Notes under the pieces: generated by a model
Databases searched by the model: none
Told to the model about the DNA's origin: nothing
The model's input: only the letters and a program-made list of their open reading frames with translations
In this document: in pieces, positions 34,581 to 42,786 of the stretch
Position numbering within the stretch: position 1 is the stretch's first letter
Layout: every line of letters starts with the position of its first letter
Translations under genes and position numbers: made by a program
Source: Sporolactobacillus sp. THM7-4
Lineage (GTDB): Bacteria > Bacillota > Bacilli > Bacillales > Sporolactobacillaceae
Length of the DNA: 64,000 nucleotides
Direction: 5' to 3'
Assembly: GCF_004153165.1 (NCBI RefSeq)
Contig: NZ_SEMD01000010.1
Location: 1-64,000, forward strand

Positions 34581-35732
34581 GTGGATCATTTTTATTACAG
34601 GCAGCCGGTACCCATTGATTTTGGTATCGGAAAACGTGACAAATTGCCTGAGATTCTGGAACGGATGAATTTAAAACGCGGAATCCTGATCAGTGCGCCC
34701 TCTATGGTTCGCAGCGGGATCGCACACGATATTGTCAAGCAGTCGGATGGACGGATTGTCGCTGTTTTTTCAGATATACAGCCCAATCCGACCGTGATCA
34801 ATACGGATGATTGCGCAAAGGCGATCCGCGTCAATCAATGCGAATTCGCGGTTGCCCTTGGCGGGGGAAGTATCATGGACTGCGCGAAAGCCGCTTGTTT
34901 TGTCGCCGGAACTCCTTACAGTGCAGCAGCCTTTTTAGCTAAGGAGCGTCCGATCACAAAGCCAGGCATTCCGCTGATCGCGATGCCAACGACTTCGGGG
35001 ACAGCGAGCGAGGTGACCACTGCTTCGGTTCTGACCGACACAGAAAGGGGGGTGAAAGCTCTCATTGCCAGCGATTATTTTTATCCTGTCTACGCTCTGA
35101 TTGATCCGGAACTGACGATATCCTGTCCGCCACAGGTCACTGCGGCCAGCGGGCTCGATGTGCTTGCCCATTCACTTGAAGCTTACTACGGTAAGAAGCA
35201 TCAGCCGCTGACGGACATGGCGGCGGAACGGGCGGCGTCTTTGGTATTTAAATACCTGCTCACCGCTTACCATGAACCGGAGAACAGGGAAGCCCGGTCG
35301 AAAATGAGTGAGGCATCCGTAACAGCGGGACTGGCATTTAATCTGACGCAGACCGCCGCAGCTCACGCTTGTTCCTACCCATTAACGCAGGATTATGGCA
35401 TTCCGCACGGTGAAGCCTGTGCGTTTACCCTTCCGTCTTTCTGGAGGATCAACAGCAGCGTTGGACCCGAATCCGAACGGCTGAACGCGTTCAGCAGGCG
35501 GCTTGGATTCGTAGACGCAGACGACCTGGCTGATCGCATTGACCTGATGAAACAGGAAATGGGACTCAGAACAACTCTTGAGGAAGCAGGTGTATTGACA
35601 GAAGATGAGCTGGATGACCTTGTATCTCATTGTTTCGCACCAAACATCCGAAATAATCCGGCTGAGATGACAAAAGAAGGTCTGAAAAAAATTTTTGTTC
35701 AGCTGCGTTCGGGTTTAGCTCAGAACACATAA
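34581..35732 (+). CDS. Iron-containing alcohol dehydrogenase
   Basis: A 383-residue group III alcohol dehydrogenase. N-terminal cofactor motif: FAVALGGGSIMDCAKAA. PTTSGTASEVTTASVLTD is the family signature, and metal ligands are in AASGLDVLAHSLEAYYG (Asp, His) and DYGIPHGEACAF (His). It reduces aldehydes or oxidises alcohols with NAD(P). It starts at GTG behind AAAGGGGGTGCAGGAAG and is co-transcribed with the class III aminotransferase, so the pair may turn an omega-amine into an aldehyde and then an alcohol, or work in reverse on an amino alcohol. Confidence 0.88.
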   Translation: MDHFYYRQPVPIDFGIGKRDKLPEILERMNLKRGILISAPSMVRSGIAHDIVKQSDGRIVAVFSDIQPNPTVINTDDCAKAIRVNQCEFAVALGGGSIMDCAKAACFVAGTPYSAAAFLAKERPITKPGIPLIAMPTTSGTASEVTTASVLTDTERGVKALIASDYFYPVYALIDPELTISCPPQVTAASGLDVLAHSLEAYYGKKHQPLTDMAAERAASLVFKYLLTAYHEPENREARSKMSEASVTAGLAFNLTQTAAAHACSYPLTQDYGIPHGEACAFTLPSFWRINSSVGPESERLNAFSRRLGFVDADDLADRIDLMKQEMGLRTTLEEAGVLTEDELDDLVSHCFAPNIRNNPAEMTKEGLKKIFVQLRSGLAQNT

Positions 35733-36064
35733 CGAGTCAAATTTACTTAATTTGAACAGGTGGTTCTTTTTTCTGAATCCAGCTGTGATGAATTAAGTCA
35801 GCTGTCCGCAAAAGATAACAGCGGCCAATGGACCAAGTGAAAATTTGGGTGAAGATACCTTTGACACTGGCAGATGCGGGAATTACCATTAACGATGCTT
35901 ATGAACTGGTGAGTAACAGTTTTGGACCAACTATAAAAACAATCATATAGAAGTCACAAAGGAAAGGCTGAAGTTGATTATCTTCAGTTAAGCGGTTCAA
36001 TAAGTGAACAATGATTAGTCCATAAATAACAGAATTATTAAAAAAATTATAAGAGGAGGCTAAA
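35733..36064. other. Leader region of the ECF operon
   Basis: About 330 bp. A weak hairpin (GAAC/GTTC then TTTTTT, about 35754-35772) could end the preceding operon. A 40-codon frame at 35828-35950 has no ribosome binding site. I recognise no known riboswitch, although ECF operons often have one. Confidence 0.4.
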
Positions 36065-36928
36065 ATGAAATCTGATCAGGCGCTCATTCAATTAAACGAT
36101 GTCTCCTTTCATTATATTGTTGAAAAAAAGAAAGAACTCTCAGTACTTCATCACATTAGTTTGAATATCTTTCCGGGCGAATATGTCGCAATTATCGGGC
36201 ACAATGGTTCAGGCAAGTCAACCTTATCCAAATTGTTTAATGGCATACTCAAGCCATCAGCAGGTGACGTGGTCGTCAATGGATGGAATACGAAAAACAG
36301 CCAATTAATACGCGACATACGTCAACAAGTTGGCATAGTGTTTCAAAATCCAGACAATCAGCTCATCGCCACTACAGTTGAGGATGATGTTGCCTTCGGA
36401 TTGGAAAACATTCTTGTACCGGCTGAAGAAATGGAATCCCGGATTAATCAAGCATTAAGAACGGTTGGTTTGACAGGGATGAATAAGCGCGCACCTCATC
36501 ATCTTTCCGGAGGACAAAAACAGAGGCTGGCCATTGCTGGTATCATAGCAATGAAACCAAAGTGTATTATTTTTGATGAGGCAACGAGTATGCTGGACAC
36601 CTATGGTCGCAAAGAAATAGTAAAAGTCATGAGAAGGCTTAATAATGACGGTGTAGCGCTTGTAACGGTTACCCATTATATGTCTGAAGTGGTTGAAGCT
36701 GATCGGGTTATAGTGATTGAAAAGGGTAAAATTATAACTCAGGGAACGCCAAGAGAAGTATTTCGGCAAAAACAACTGCTACAAAGCATCGGTTTGGACG
36801 TGCCGATTGCCAATCATGTGGCCGAAATGGTGCATCAAAAATATCAGCCATTCTCAAGCAATCTCATTGATGCTGGAGAAGTCGTTGAAGAAGTGAAGCA
36901 TTTTACGACAGGAGGCGTTTCTGTTTGA
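36065..36928 (+). CDS. ecfA1: ECF transporter ATPase A1
   Basis: A 287-residue cytoplasmic ATPase of the energy-coupling module. Walker A GHNGSGKST, Q-loop VFQNPDNQLIATTVEDDVAFG (diagnostic of EcfA), signature LSGGQKQR and Walker B CIIFDEATSMLD are all present. It pairs with EcfA2 and docks on EcfT to power vitamin or small-solute uptake. AGAGGAGGCTAAA precedes the ATG. The next gene overlaps by 4 nt (TTGA), implying coupled translation. Confidence 0.92.
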   Translation: MKSDQALIQLNDVSFHYIVEKKKELSVLHHISLNIFPGEYVAIIGHNGSGKSTLSKLFNGILKPSAGDVVVNGWNTKNSQLIRDIRQQVGIVFQNPDNQLIATTVEDDVAFGLENILVPAEEMESRINQALRTVGLTGMNKRAPHHLSGGQKQRLAIAGIIAMKPKCIIFDEATSMLDTYGRKEIVKVMRRLNNDGVALVTVTHYMSEVVEADRVIVIEKGKIITQGTPREVFRQKQLLQSIGLDVPIANHVAEMVHQKYQPFSSNLIDAGEVVEEVKHFTTGGVSV

Positions 36929-37821
36929 GTGAAGAGAAGATCATCGAAATAAAGAATCTTGAGTACATCTATATGCAGCATACGCCTTTGGAGCATCAAG
37001 CACTGTCAGGAATTAATATGGAAGTAAATCGCGGCGAATGTATTGCAATCATCGGCCATACTGGATCTGGAAAATCAACGTTGATCCAACATTTAAATGG
37101 TCTAATGCAGCCGCAAAAGGGGAAAATCATTGTTGACGGTGAGGATCTATCCGATTCAAACGTTGATTTGAAGGCACTTCGACGAAAAGTAGGTCTTGTG
37201 TTTCAAAATCCGGAGTCACAAATATTTGAACATTTGATCGGGGATGAGGTTGCCTATGGGCCATTTAAATTGGGTCTTCCTTTGAACGAAGTTCGTAAGC
37301 GTGTCAAATGGGCGATGGAAATGGTTGGTCTCTCTTTTAATGAGATGAAGGACAGACCGACTTATGCACTGAGCGGTGGACAAAAAAGAAAGGTAGCGTT
37401 GGCCGGTGTGCTTGCGCTTAAACCGGAGATTCTTGTGCTTGACGAACCGACGGCAGGTCTGGATCCCTACTCAAAAAACGAGCTTCTTGAAAAAATCAAA
37501 AAATTAAATCGAGAAGAAAAGATAACGGTTATTTTTATTTCGCATAATCTTGAGGAAGTCTCGTTTCTGGCGCATCGGCTTTATGTTTTGGCTAATGGAA
37601 AAAATTTAGTTGATGGAACACCAAACGATCTTTTCAGTAATAAAGAGATATTAGAAAAATATAAGATTGGCACACCGGATTCGGTTGATATCCTCTACAA
37701 GCTTAAGGATGCCGGGTTTTCAATTAATCCTCGATTGTTTGATGTATCGTGTGTGGCAGCTCAGATCTTCTCAATTCTAAGCACGTATCAAAGGAGGGTT
37801 ACTGATGACATCTCGGTTTGA
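36925..37821 (+). CDS. ecfA2: ECF transporter ATPase A2
   Basis: A 298-residue partner of EcfA1. Walker A is GHTGSGKST, the Q-loop reads VFQNPESQIFEHLIGDEVAYG, the signature is LSGGQKRK and Walker B is ILVLDEPTAGLD. It starts at TTG, overlapping the end of ecfA1, with ACAGGAGG upstream. Its end overlaps ecfT by 17 nt. The C-terminal extension contacts the second coupling helix of EcfT in known structures. Confidence 0.92.
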   Translation: MSEEKIIEIKNLEYIYMQHTPLEHQALSGINMEVNRGECIAIIGHTGSGKSTLIQHLNGLMQPQKGKIIVDGEDLSDSNVDLKALRRKVGLVFQNPESQIFEHLIGDEVAYGPFKLGLPLNEVRKRVKWAMEMVGLSFNEMKDRPTYALSGGQKRKVALAGVLALKPEILVLDEPTAGLDPYSKNELLEKIKKLNREEKITVIFISHNLEEVSFLAHRLYVLANGKNLVDGTPNDLFSNKEILEKYKIGTPDSVDILYKLKDAGFSINPRLFDVSCVAAQIFSILSTYQRRVTDDISV

Positions 37822-38647
37822 ACTTACGCGTAATATTACAATCGGACAGTATATCCCGACCGGTTCTGTGATTCATCAGTTTGAAGCAAGTCTGAAGCTG
37901 CTTAGTTTTGCAATTCTAGTTGTAGGAATTGCCATTTGCAGCAGCTATACAGGGAACCTCATTTTATTAGCGTTCTCGATCGCTCTATTTGGAATCGCGA
38001 GAATTCCCATTCATTATGGTATTTCGGGAATTAAGCCAGCCCTTCCTTTTATGATTATCTTATCACTCATGCAGCTTCTCTTTTATGGACAGGCTGCTCA
38101 GGGTGAAACAACACTTTTTCAATTCGGTTTCATTTTAATCACAACCAGCAGCGTACAATTGGTTATTGTTTCAGCGATGCGCTTTATTGAAATTATTTTA
38201 GTCAGTAGCGTATTGACGCTTAGTACATCAACAACTGAGATGACGCATGGGCTTGAGCATTTATTAAAGCCGCTTAAATACATTAAGTTTCCAGTTTACG
38301 AGTTTTCGCTGATTATTACGATTGCGATTCGGTTTGTTCCAACTTTTGCGATGGAAATGGAAAAGCTTATGAAAGCTCAGGCCTCTCGAGGCGCAGAATT
38401 TGGAACTGGCAAGTGGTGGCAAATTGTGCGTAAAACAAAGGATACGTTCCCACTTATTATCCCTTTATTCAGTTCTGCTATGGAACGTGCTGAAGATTTA
38501 ATTTTAGCCATGGAATCGAGGTGCTATACACCGGGATTAAAACGAACGAGTTACCGCCAATATAAAATTGCTTTAAGAGATTTTTTGCTCTTAATTATAA
38601 CCACATTATTTTCAATATTCATTGTATTCTACAAATTTACTTATTAA
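37805..38647 (+). CDS. ecfT: ECF transporter transmembrane scaffold T
   Basis: A 280-residue membrane protein with about five to six helices. The two coupling motifs that contact the ATPases are visible as QASRGAEFG and MESRCYTPG. GGAGGGTTACTG precedes the ATG inside ecfA2. Because the A1-A2-T set is followed by its own S component, this is a group I (dedicated) ECF transporter, distinct from a shared ecfA1A2T near the ribosomal protein genes, which lies outside this window. Confidence 0.9.
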   Translation: MTSRFELTRNITIGQYIPTGSVIHQFEASLKLLSFAILVVGIAICSSYTGNLILLAFSIALFGIARIPIHYGISGIKPALPFMIILSLMQLLFYGQAAQGETTLFQFGFILITTSSVQLVIVSAMRFIEIILVSSVLTLSTSTTEMTHGLEHLLKPLKYIKFPVYEFSLIITIAIRFVPTFAMEMEKLMKAQASRGAEFGTGKWWQIVRKTKDTFPLIIPLFSSAMERAEDLILAMESRCYTPGLKRTSYRQYKIALRDFLLLIITTLFSIFIVFYKFTY

Positions 38648-38693
38648 TTATTGGATTTGAATTTATTTTTATATATAACTGGGAGGAATTTTA

Positions 38694-39251
38694 ATGGAAA
38701 AAGGTCTATCTGTTCGTCGAATTGTTATTGCAGGTGTTTTAGGGGCGATTGCGATATTACTTGGGGTGAGCCGGCTTGGGTATATACCTGTTCCGACTCC
38801 TGCAGGAAATGCTACGATTATGCATGTTCCAGCAATCATTGGTGGTATTATTGAGGGGCCAATTGTTGGACTAATCATTGGACTTATCTTTGGTGTTTCT
38901 TCATTTCTTGATGCCACAGTTCCTTTGTTTAAAGATCCACTTGTTTCTATTTTTCCCCGTTTGTTTATCGGTGTTATTGCATTCTTCGTTTACTTCGGAT
39001 TTAAGAGATTTAATGAATATGTAGCAATTGGGGCCGCTGGTTTTGTCGGATCGATGACGAATACGATACTCGTTTTGGGCATGGCAGTTATTCGCGGTTA
39101 TTTTACACTCTCTGTTGCGCTTGGTGTGGCTATAGCAAACGGAATTCCAGAAGCCATTGTGGCGCTTATCGTAACACTCGCCATTGTTACTTCATGGAAA
39201 AAAATCGGAGGATCAATCAAGAAAAAATCAAAAATATCTGAGGATATATGA
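38694..39251 (+). CDS. ECF transporter S component, substrate unknown
   Basis: A 185-residue, six-helix membrane protein that binds the substrate. It begins with a short basic N-terminus (MEKGLSVRRIVIAGVLGA, where Ala/Gly residues of helix 1 dock on EcfT), then VPTPAGNATIMHVPAIIGGIIEGP, a pattern shared with the broad ECF S family that includes folate and pantothenate binders. GGGAGGAATTTTA precedes the ATG. Its stop codon overlaps the start of the P1 peptidase gene (ATGA), so the two are translated together. I cannot name the substrate; the peptidase suggests an amide or short peptide-like compound. Confidence 0.83.
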   Translation: MEKGLSVRRIVIAGVLGAIAILLGVSRLGYIPVPTPAGNATIMHVPAIIGGIIEGPIVGLIIGLIFGVSSFLDATVPLFKDPLVSIFPRLFIGVIAFFVYFGFKRFNEYVAIGAAGFVGSMTNTILVLGMAVIRGYFTLSVALGVAIANGIPEAIVALIVTLAIVTSWKKIGGSIKKKSKISEDI

Positions 39252-40231
39252 GCATGGATCAGTCATTCAAGAATATCACAGATGTTCCAGGAATAAAGGT
39301 TGGCAATGCTGAAAATACTGAAGGTCTAACGGGATGTACAGTAATTATTTTGGAACAAGGAGCAAGATGTGGGGTTGATGTTCGTGGAGGAGGTCCGGGT
39401 ACAAGAGAAACGGATCTATTAAATCCAATGAATCTGGTTGATCAAGTGAATGGTGTTTGTCTGGCAGGTGGCAGTGCCTATGGCCTTGATGCAGCAAGCG
39501 GGGTGATGGCTTATCTTGAAGAGCAGCAGCTAGGCTTGGATGTCGGAGTTGGCATTGTTCCTATTGTTCCCGCAGCAGTTCTCTTTGATTTGGGGGTGGG
39601 TAGTTATTCTATCAGACCTACACCAGAAATGGGCTATGCGGCGGCCAGAGATGCGCATAGTGGTGCGTTAAAGTTGGGCAATTATGGCGCCGGATGTGGT
39701 GCGACAGTAGGAAAAATTGCCGGACAAGAACGAGCGATGAAAGGCGGACTTGGTTCGTCATCAAGAACATTCTCGAATGGACTGGTAGTTGGCGCTCTTG
39801 TAGCCGTCAACGCAGTTGGCGAAGTGCGCGACTCGAAAACAGGTGAGATACTTGCAGGAATTAGAGATGATAACGGTCATATTACTGAAAGCTTAGAATG
39901 GATGCTAAACCAAAAGTTAATCTCCGTATTGCCGGGTACTAATACAACGATTGGTGTTGTTGCCTGTAATGCAAATCTAAATAAAGCACAAATGAACAAA
40001 GTAGCATCCATGGCTCATGATGGTTTGGCAAGAACCATCTATCCGATTCACACTATGTATGATGGGGATACTATTTTCGCTCTGTCAACAGGTCAGCTGG
40101 AAGCAACGGTTGATTTCATTGGTACAATTGCAGCTGAAGTTCTAGCAGAAGCCGTTGTCAACTCGATTATTATGGCGGAAGGATTAGGTGGATATCCGTC
40201 TTATCGTGACTTGAAAAAGAAGAATCATTGA
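39248..40231 (+). CDS. P1 family peptidase (S58), Thr nucleophile, NylC-like
   Basis: A 327-residue Ntn-hydrolase. The autocleavage site is PGTN-TTIGVVACN, Asn232/Thr233, as in 6-aminohexanoate oligomer hydrolase NylC (Asn/Thr), unlike the Gly/Ser site of the paralogue at 3.1 kb. Other family marks: ITDVPGIKVGN, VRGGGPGTRETDLL, CLAGGSAYGLDAASG and the GLGSSSR loop. No signal peptide. It begins inside the stop codon of the ECF S component gene, so the product should be made in step with the importer and act on what it brings in. The substrate is probably a beta- or omega-amide; this is inference. Confidence 0.88.
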   Translation: MSMDQSFKNITDVPGIKVGNAENTEGLTGCTVIILEQGARCGVDVRGGGPGTRETDLLNPMNLVDQVNGVCLAGGSAYGLDAASGVMAYLEEQQLGLDVGVGIVPIVPAAVLFDLGVGSYSIRPTPEMGYAAARDAHSGALKLGNYGAGCGATVGKIAGQERAMKGGLGSSSRTFSNGLVVGALVAVNAVGEVRDSKTGEILAGIRDDNGHITESLEWMLNQKLISVLPGTNTTIGVVACNANLNKAQMNKVASMAHDGLARTIYPIHTMYDGDTIFALSTGQLEATVDFIGTIAAEVLAEAVVNSIIMAEGLGGYPSYRDLKKKNH

Positions 40232-40436
40232 CTATTTTCTAATCAATAAAACATTAATCTCTTAAGTAATCGGCTATCTTTTTTATATCAAATCTGATTT
40301 TTAGTAGTAGAAAGAGTAAGAGATTCCGAGTTACTGTGTGGTATGAAGAGTCATCCGTAATGCTCGAGGAGTCTCGATGACCACCTGAGAATTTGGCCAG
40401 CGAATCTCAAAGAAAGCATAAACAATTGCCAATGAT

Positions 40437-40496
40437 AAAGGGCCTTACCTTTGTATGATGAAGTGAACGCAACAAAACATACAAGAAGGCTCTTTT
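40437..40496 (+). terminator. Rho-independent terminator of the ECF operon
   Basis: AAAGGGCCTT (40437-40446) pairs with AAGGCTCTTT (40486-40495), extended by TTGTATG/CATACAA; T-rich 3' side. No gene is seen in the remaining parts of 40232-40614. Confidence 0.8.
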
Positions 40497-40614
40497 ATCT
40501 TTTGTTGGAGATATGTTTTGTACCAATAGAATAATCTTGTCGTTACGCAAAGAAAAATTTGTTGAAATGATGGGCAGCAAAAAAACGTCGATTTAAGAGG
40601 AGAGGAGCCTCGCC

Positions 40615-42282
40615 ATGGACAATTCACGGATTGATTATGCTTTTAAAAATGGCAAAATTATTACGGTAAATAAGAGCGACGATATTGTGGAAGCGGTTGG
40701 TGTCAAAGGAAATAAAATTGTATTTGTTGGTTCCGATCAGGAATTGGAAAAATATACAGATGAAAAGACAAATGTAGTTGATTTAAAGGGAAGAACCCTT
40801 ATGCCGGGTATCATTGATTCCCATTATCATCCGATCCTAAATGGTTTATTGGATAAATCTATTGATGCGCCGATGATTGATATACGACTGCCTTATTGCC
40901 AATCCGTTGCTGAAATTATTCACAAAATAAAGCAAGCCGTTAAAATAAAGCAAAAAGGTGAGTGGATCTCGATGATGGGTTATGAACCGCTACTGCTCGA
41001 TGAGAAACGGCATCCAACACTTGAAGAGCTGGATGCAGCGGCACCAAATAATCCTGTACATTGCATGCATGGCGGTGGTCATATTTGTATGTATAACAGT
41101 AAAGCTCTTGCTTATTTGAATGTCTATGGACCAGAGGATGCTAAAAAGTATCCGCAGGGTGAAATAGAGGTGGTTAATGGTCGGTTAACCGGACTGGTCC
41201 GTGGTCATACCCATTTCTGGCTATGGGGTAGAGTGACTTATACGGAGAAGGATCAAATAAGAGCCGCAATGAAATCGCATCAACAGTTACTTGAGGCAGG
41301 AATTACTTCCATTCATGATGCAGGCGAGTGTGGTCCTTCTTCGTATCATACAATGCAAAAACTGTGTCGCGATGGTATCTTCAAAGTACGTTCATATATG
41401 ATGATTCATAGTATTTTCGGGAAACCCTATTCACTTGAACAAAATGATCATTGGATGAAGCTAGGCTTGATCACAGGCCTCGGTGATGATCATTTTAAAA
41501 TTGGCAGTTGTAAATTCATGATTGATGGTGGAAGCGGTGCACCATCTTGTGCGACACGAGAGCCTTATAGCCATGATCCTGATTTGAAAGGTGAACGGGG
41601 ATGGGAAAGAGAAGAGGTAGCAGATTATATTATGAAAATCAATGCTGCTGAATGCCAGGCAACAGCCCATGCCATTGGTGACCTGGCTGTAGAATTTATG
41701 GTGGAAGGTTATGAAAAAGCATTTAAAAAGGATCCGCGTCCTGATTTAAGACACCGAATTGAACATTGCACGCTCGCTGATCAAGATTTAATTGACCGGA
41801 TGGCGAAAATGAATATTTGTCCAAGTGTGAATGCCGGTTTGGTACAGACCCTGGGAGTCAATTTCACCAAATTTTACGGTGAACGGATGAAATATCTCGG
41901 GGCTGTGAGAAGTATGCTTGATGCGGGAATTATTTGTTCTATTCATAGTGATGCACCATCAGGACCAATTGGCCTTAATGTAATCGATGGCGCAGTTAAT
42001 CGCTATGACCGGATTCAAAATGTTCAAACCGACAAGACACAAGCCATCAGTGTAATGGAGGCAATACGTTGCGTCACCTATAACGCCGCCTACGCATCAT
42101 TTGATGAAAATATCAAGGGGAGTCTTGAGGTAGGAAAACTAGCAGATTTAGTCGTACTTTCAGATGATATCCTTGCTATTGATCCTATGGACATTTACAA
42201 AATGAAAGTAGATTTAACAATGATTGATGGAGTCATTGAGTACAAACGGGTAAAAGAGGATACTCCAACGAAAATTAGATGA
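40615..42282 (+). CDS. Amidohydrolase family 3 protein (YtcJ-like)
   Basis: A 555-residue metal-dependent hydrolase. The N-terminal beta sandwich is followed by the metal motif MPGIIDSHYHP; further ligands are in MHGGGHICMY, ATAHAIGD and HRIEHCTLAD, and the last Asp in CSIHSDAPSGP. The C-terminus GSLEVGKLADLVVLSDD is typical of YtcJ-type amidohydrolases, which hydrolyse amide or similar bonds of unknown physiological substrates. GAGGAGAGGAGCCTCGCC precedes the ATG. It lies after the ECF operon terminator and is transcribed separately, but on the same strand between two amide/amine modules. Confidence 0.85.
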   Translation: MDNSRIDYAFKNGKIITVNKSDDIVEAVGVKGNKIVFVGSDQELEKYTDEKTNVVDLKGRTLMPGIIDSHYHPILNGLLDKSIDAPMIDIRLPYCQSVAEIIHKIKQAVKIKQKGEWISMMGYEPLLLDEKRHPTLEELDAAAPNNPVHCMHGGGHICMYNSKALAYLNVYGPEDAKKYPQGEIEVVNGRLTGLVRGHTHFWLWGRVTYTEKDQIRAAMKSHQQLLEAGITSIHDAGECGPSSYHTMQKLCRDGIFKVRSYMMIHSIFGKPYSLEQNDHWMKLGLITGLGDDHFKIGSCKFMIDGGSGAPSCATREPYSHDPDLKGERGWEREEVADYIMKINAAECQATAHAIGDLAVEFMVEGYEKAFKKDPRPDLRHRIEHCTLADQDLIDRMAKMNICPSVNAGLVQTLGVNFTKFYGERMKYLGAVRSMLDAGIICSIHSDAPSGPIGLNVIDGAVNRYDRIQNVQTDKTQAISVMEAIRCVTYNAAYASFDENIKGSLEVGKLADLVVLSDDILAIDPMDIYKMKVDLTMIDGVIEYKRVKEDTPTKIR

Positions 42283-42579
42283 TCCCGAGTTATAAAATAA
42301 GACCCGAGGATATTTTCTGGTATAATCCCGTTTGAGTTGATAGATGAAATAATAACAGTTTATTATGTCTTAAAATTTTGGGCGGCAGACAAAAATGACA
42401 AACGCTAAGGCATTTATTGAGGTAATTCATTTATTGAGGTAATTACAGATATTTTTTGGTCAATGAAGTGCTTTTTTCTCTCCTTAAGTAAATCAGGTCA
42501 GCAGCCACTAAATAAAATAAAGATAAAAAAGATGAACAGTCAAAGTTAAACTTAAACTAAAAAATAAAGAAGAAAAATT

Positions 42580-42607
42580 GGGGTTGGCCAACAAATCTAG
42601 CCAACCC
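42580..42607. repeat. Inverted repeat, possible terminator
   Basis: GGGTTGGC (42581-42588) with GCCAACCC (42600-42607), 11-nt loop, and only a weak T run on either strand. The rest of 42283-42786 shows no gene. Confidence 0.5.
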
Positions 42608-42670
42608 TCTATTGCATTTTGAAAAATTTACTTCAAATTCGATCAGGTCAAAGAAGTTGTAAGATGCAAT

Positions 42671-42686
42671 AGTGACACAGGTCACA
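42671..42686. promoter_or_regulatory. Fnr/CRP-type box before the copper amine oxidase
   Basis: AGTGA-N6-TCACA, which read on the minus strand is TGTGA-N6-TCACT, the form given for Bacillus Fnr. It lies 100 nt before the oxidase start. The sequence can also fold as a GTGAC/GTCAC hairpin followed by ATTTTTT, so a small terminator is the alternative. Confidence 0.45.
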
Positions 42687-42786
42687 TTTTTTGATTGTTC
42701 CGATTTTTACAATAAAAAAGACTATTATAAAGTTACAATACATTTAACAAAAAAATTTCCTGAATAAAGAAAGGGAGTTGCTTTTA

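Noticed and set aside
35828-35950. 40-codon frame with protein-like composition before the ECF operon
   Set aside because: No ribosome binding site and no recognised homology; it could be a decayed gene fragment.
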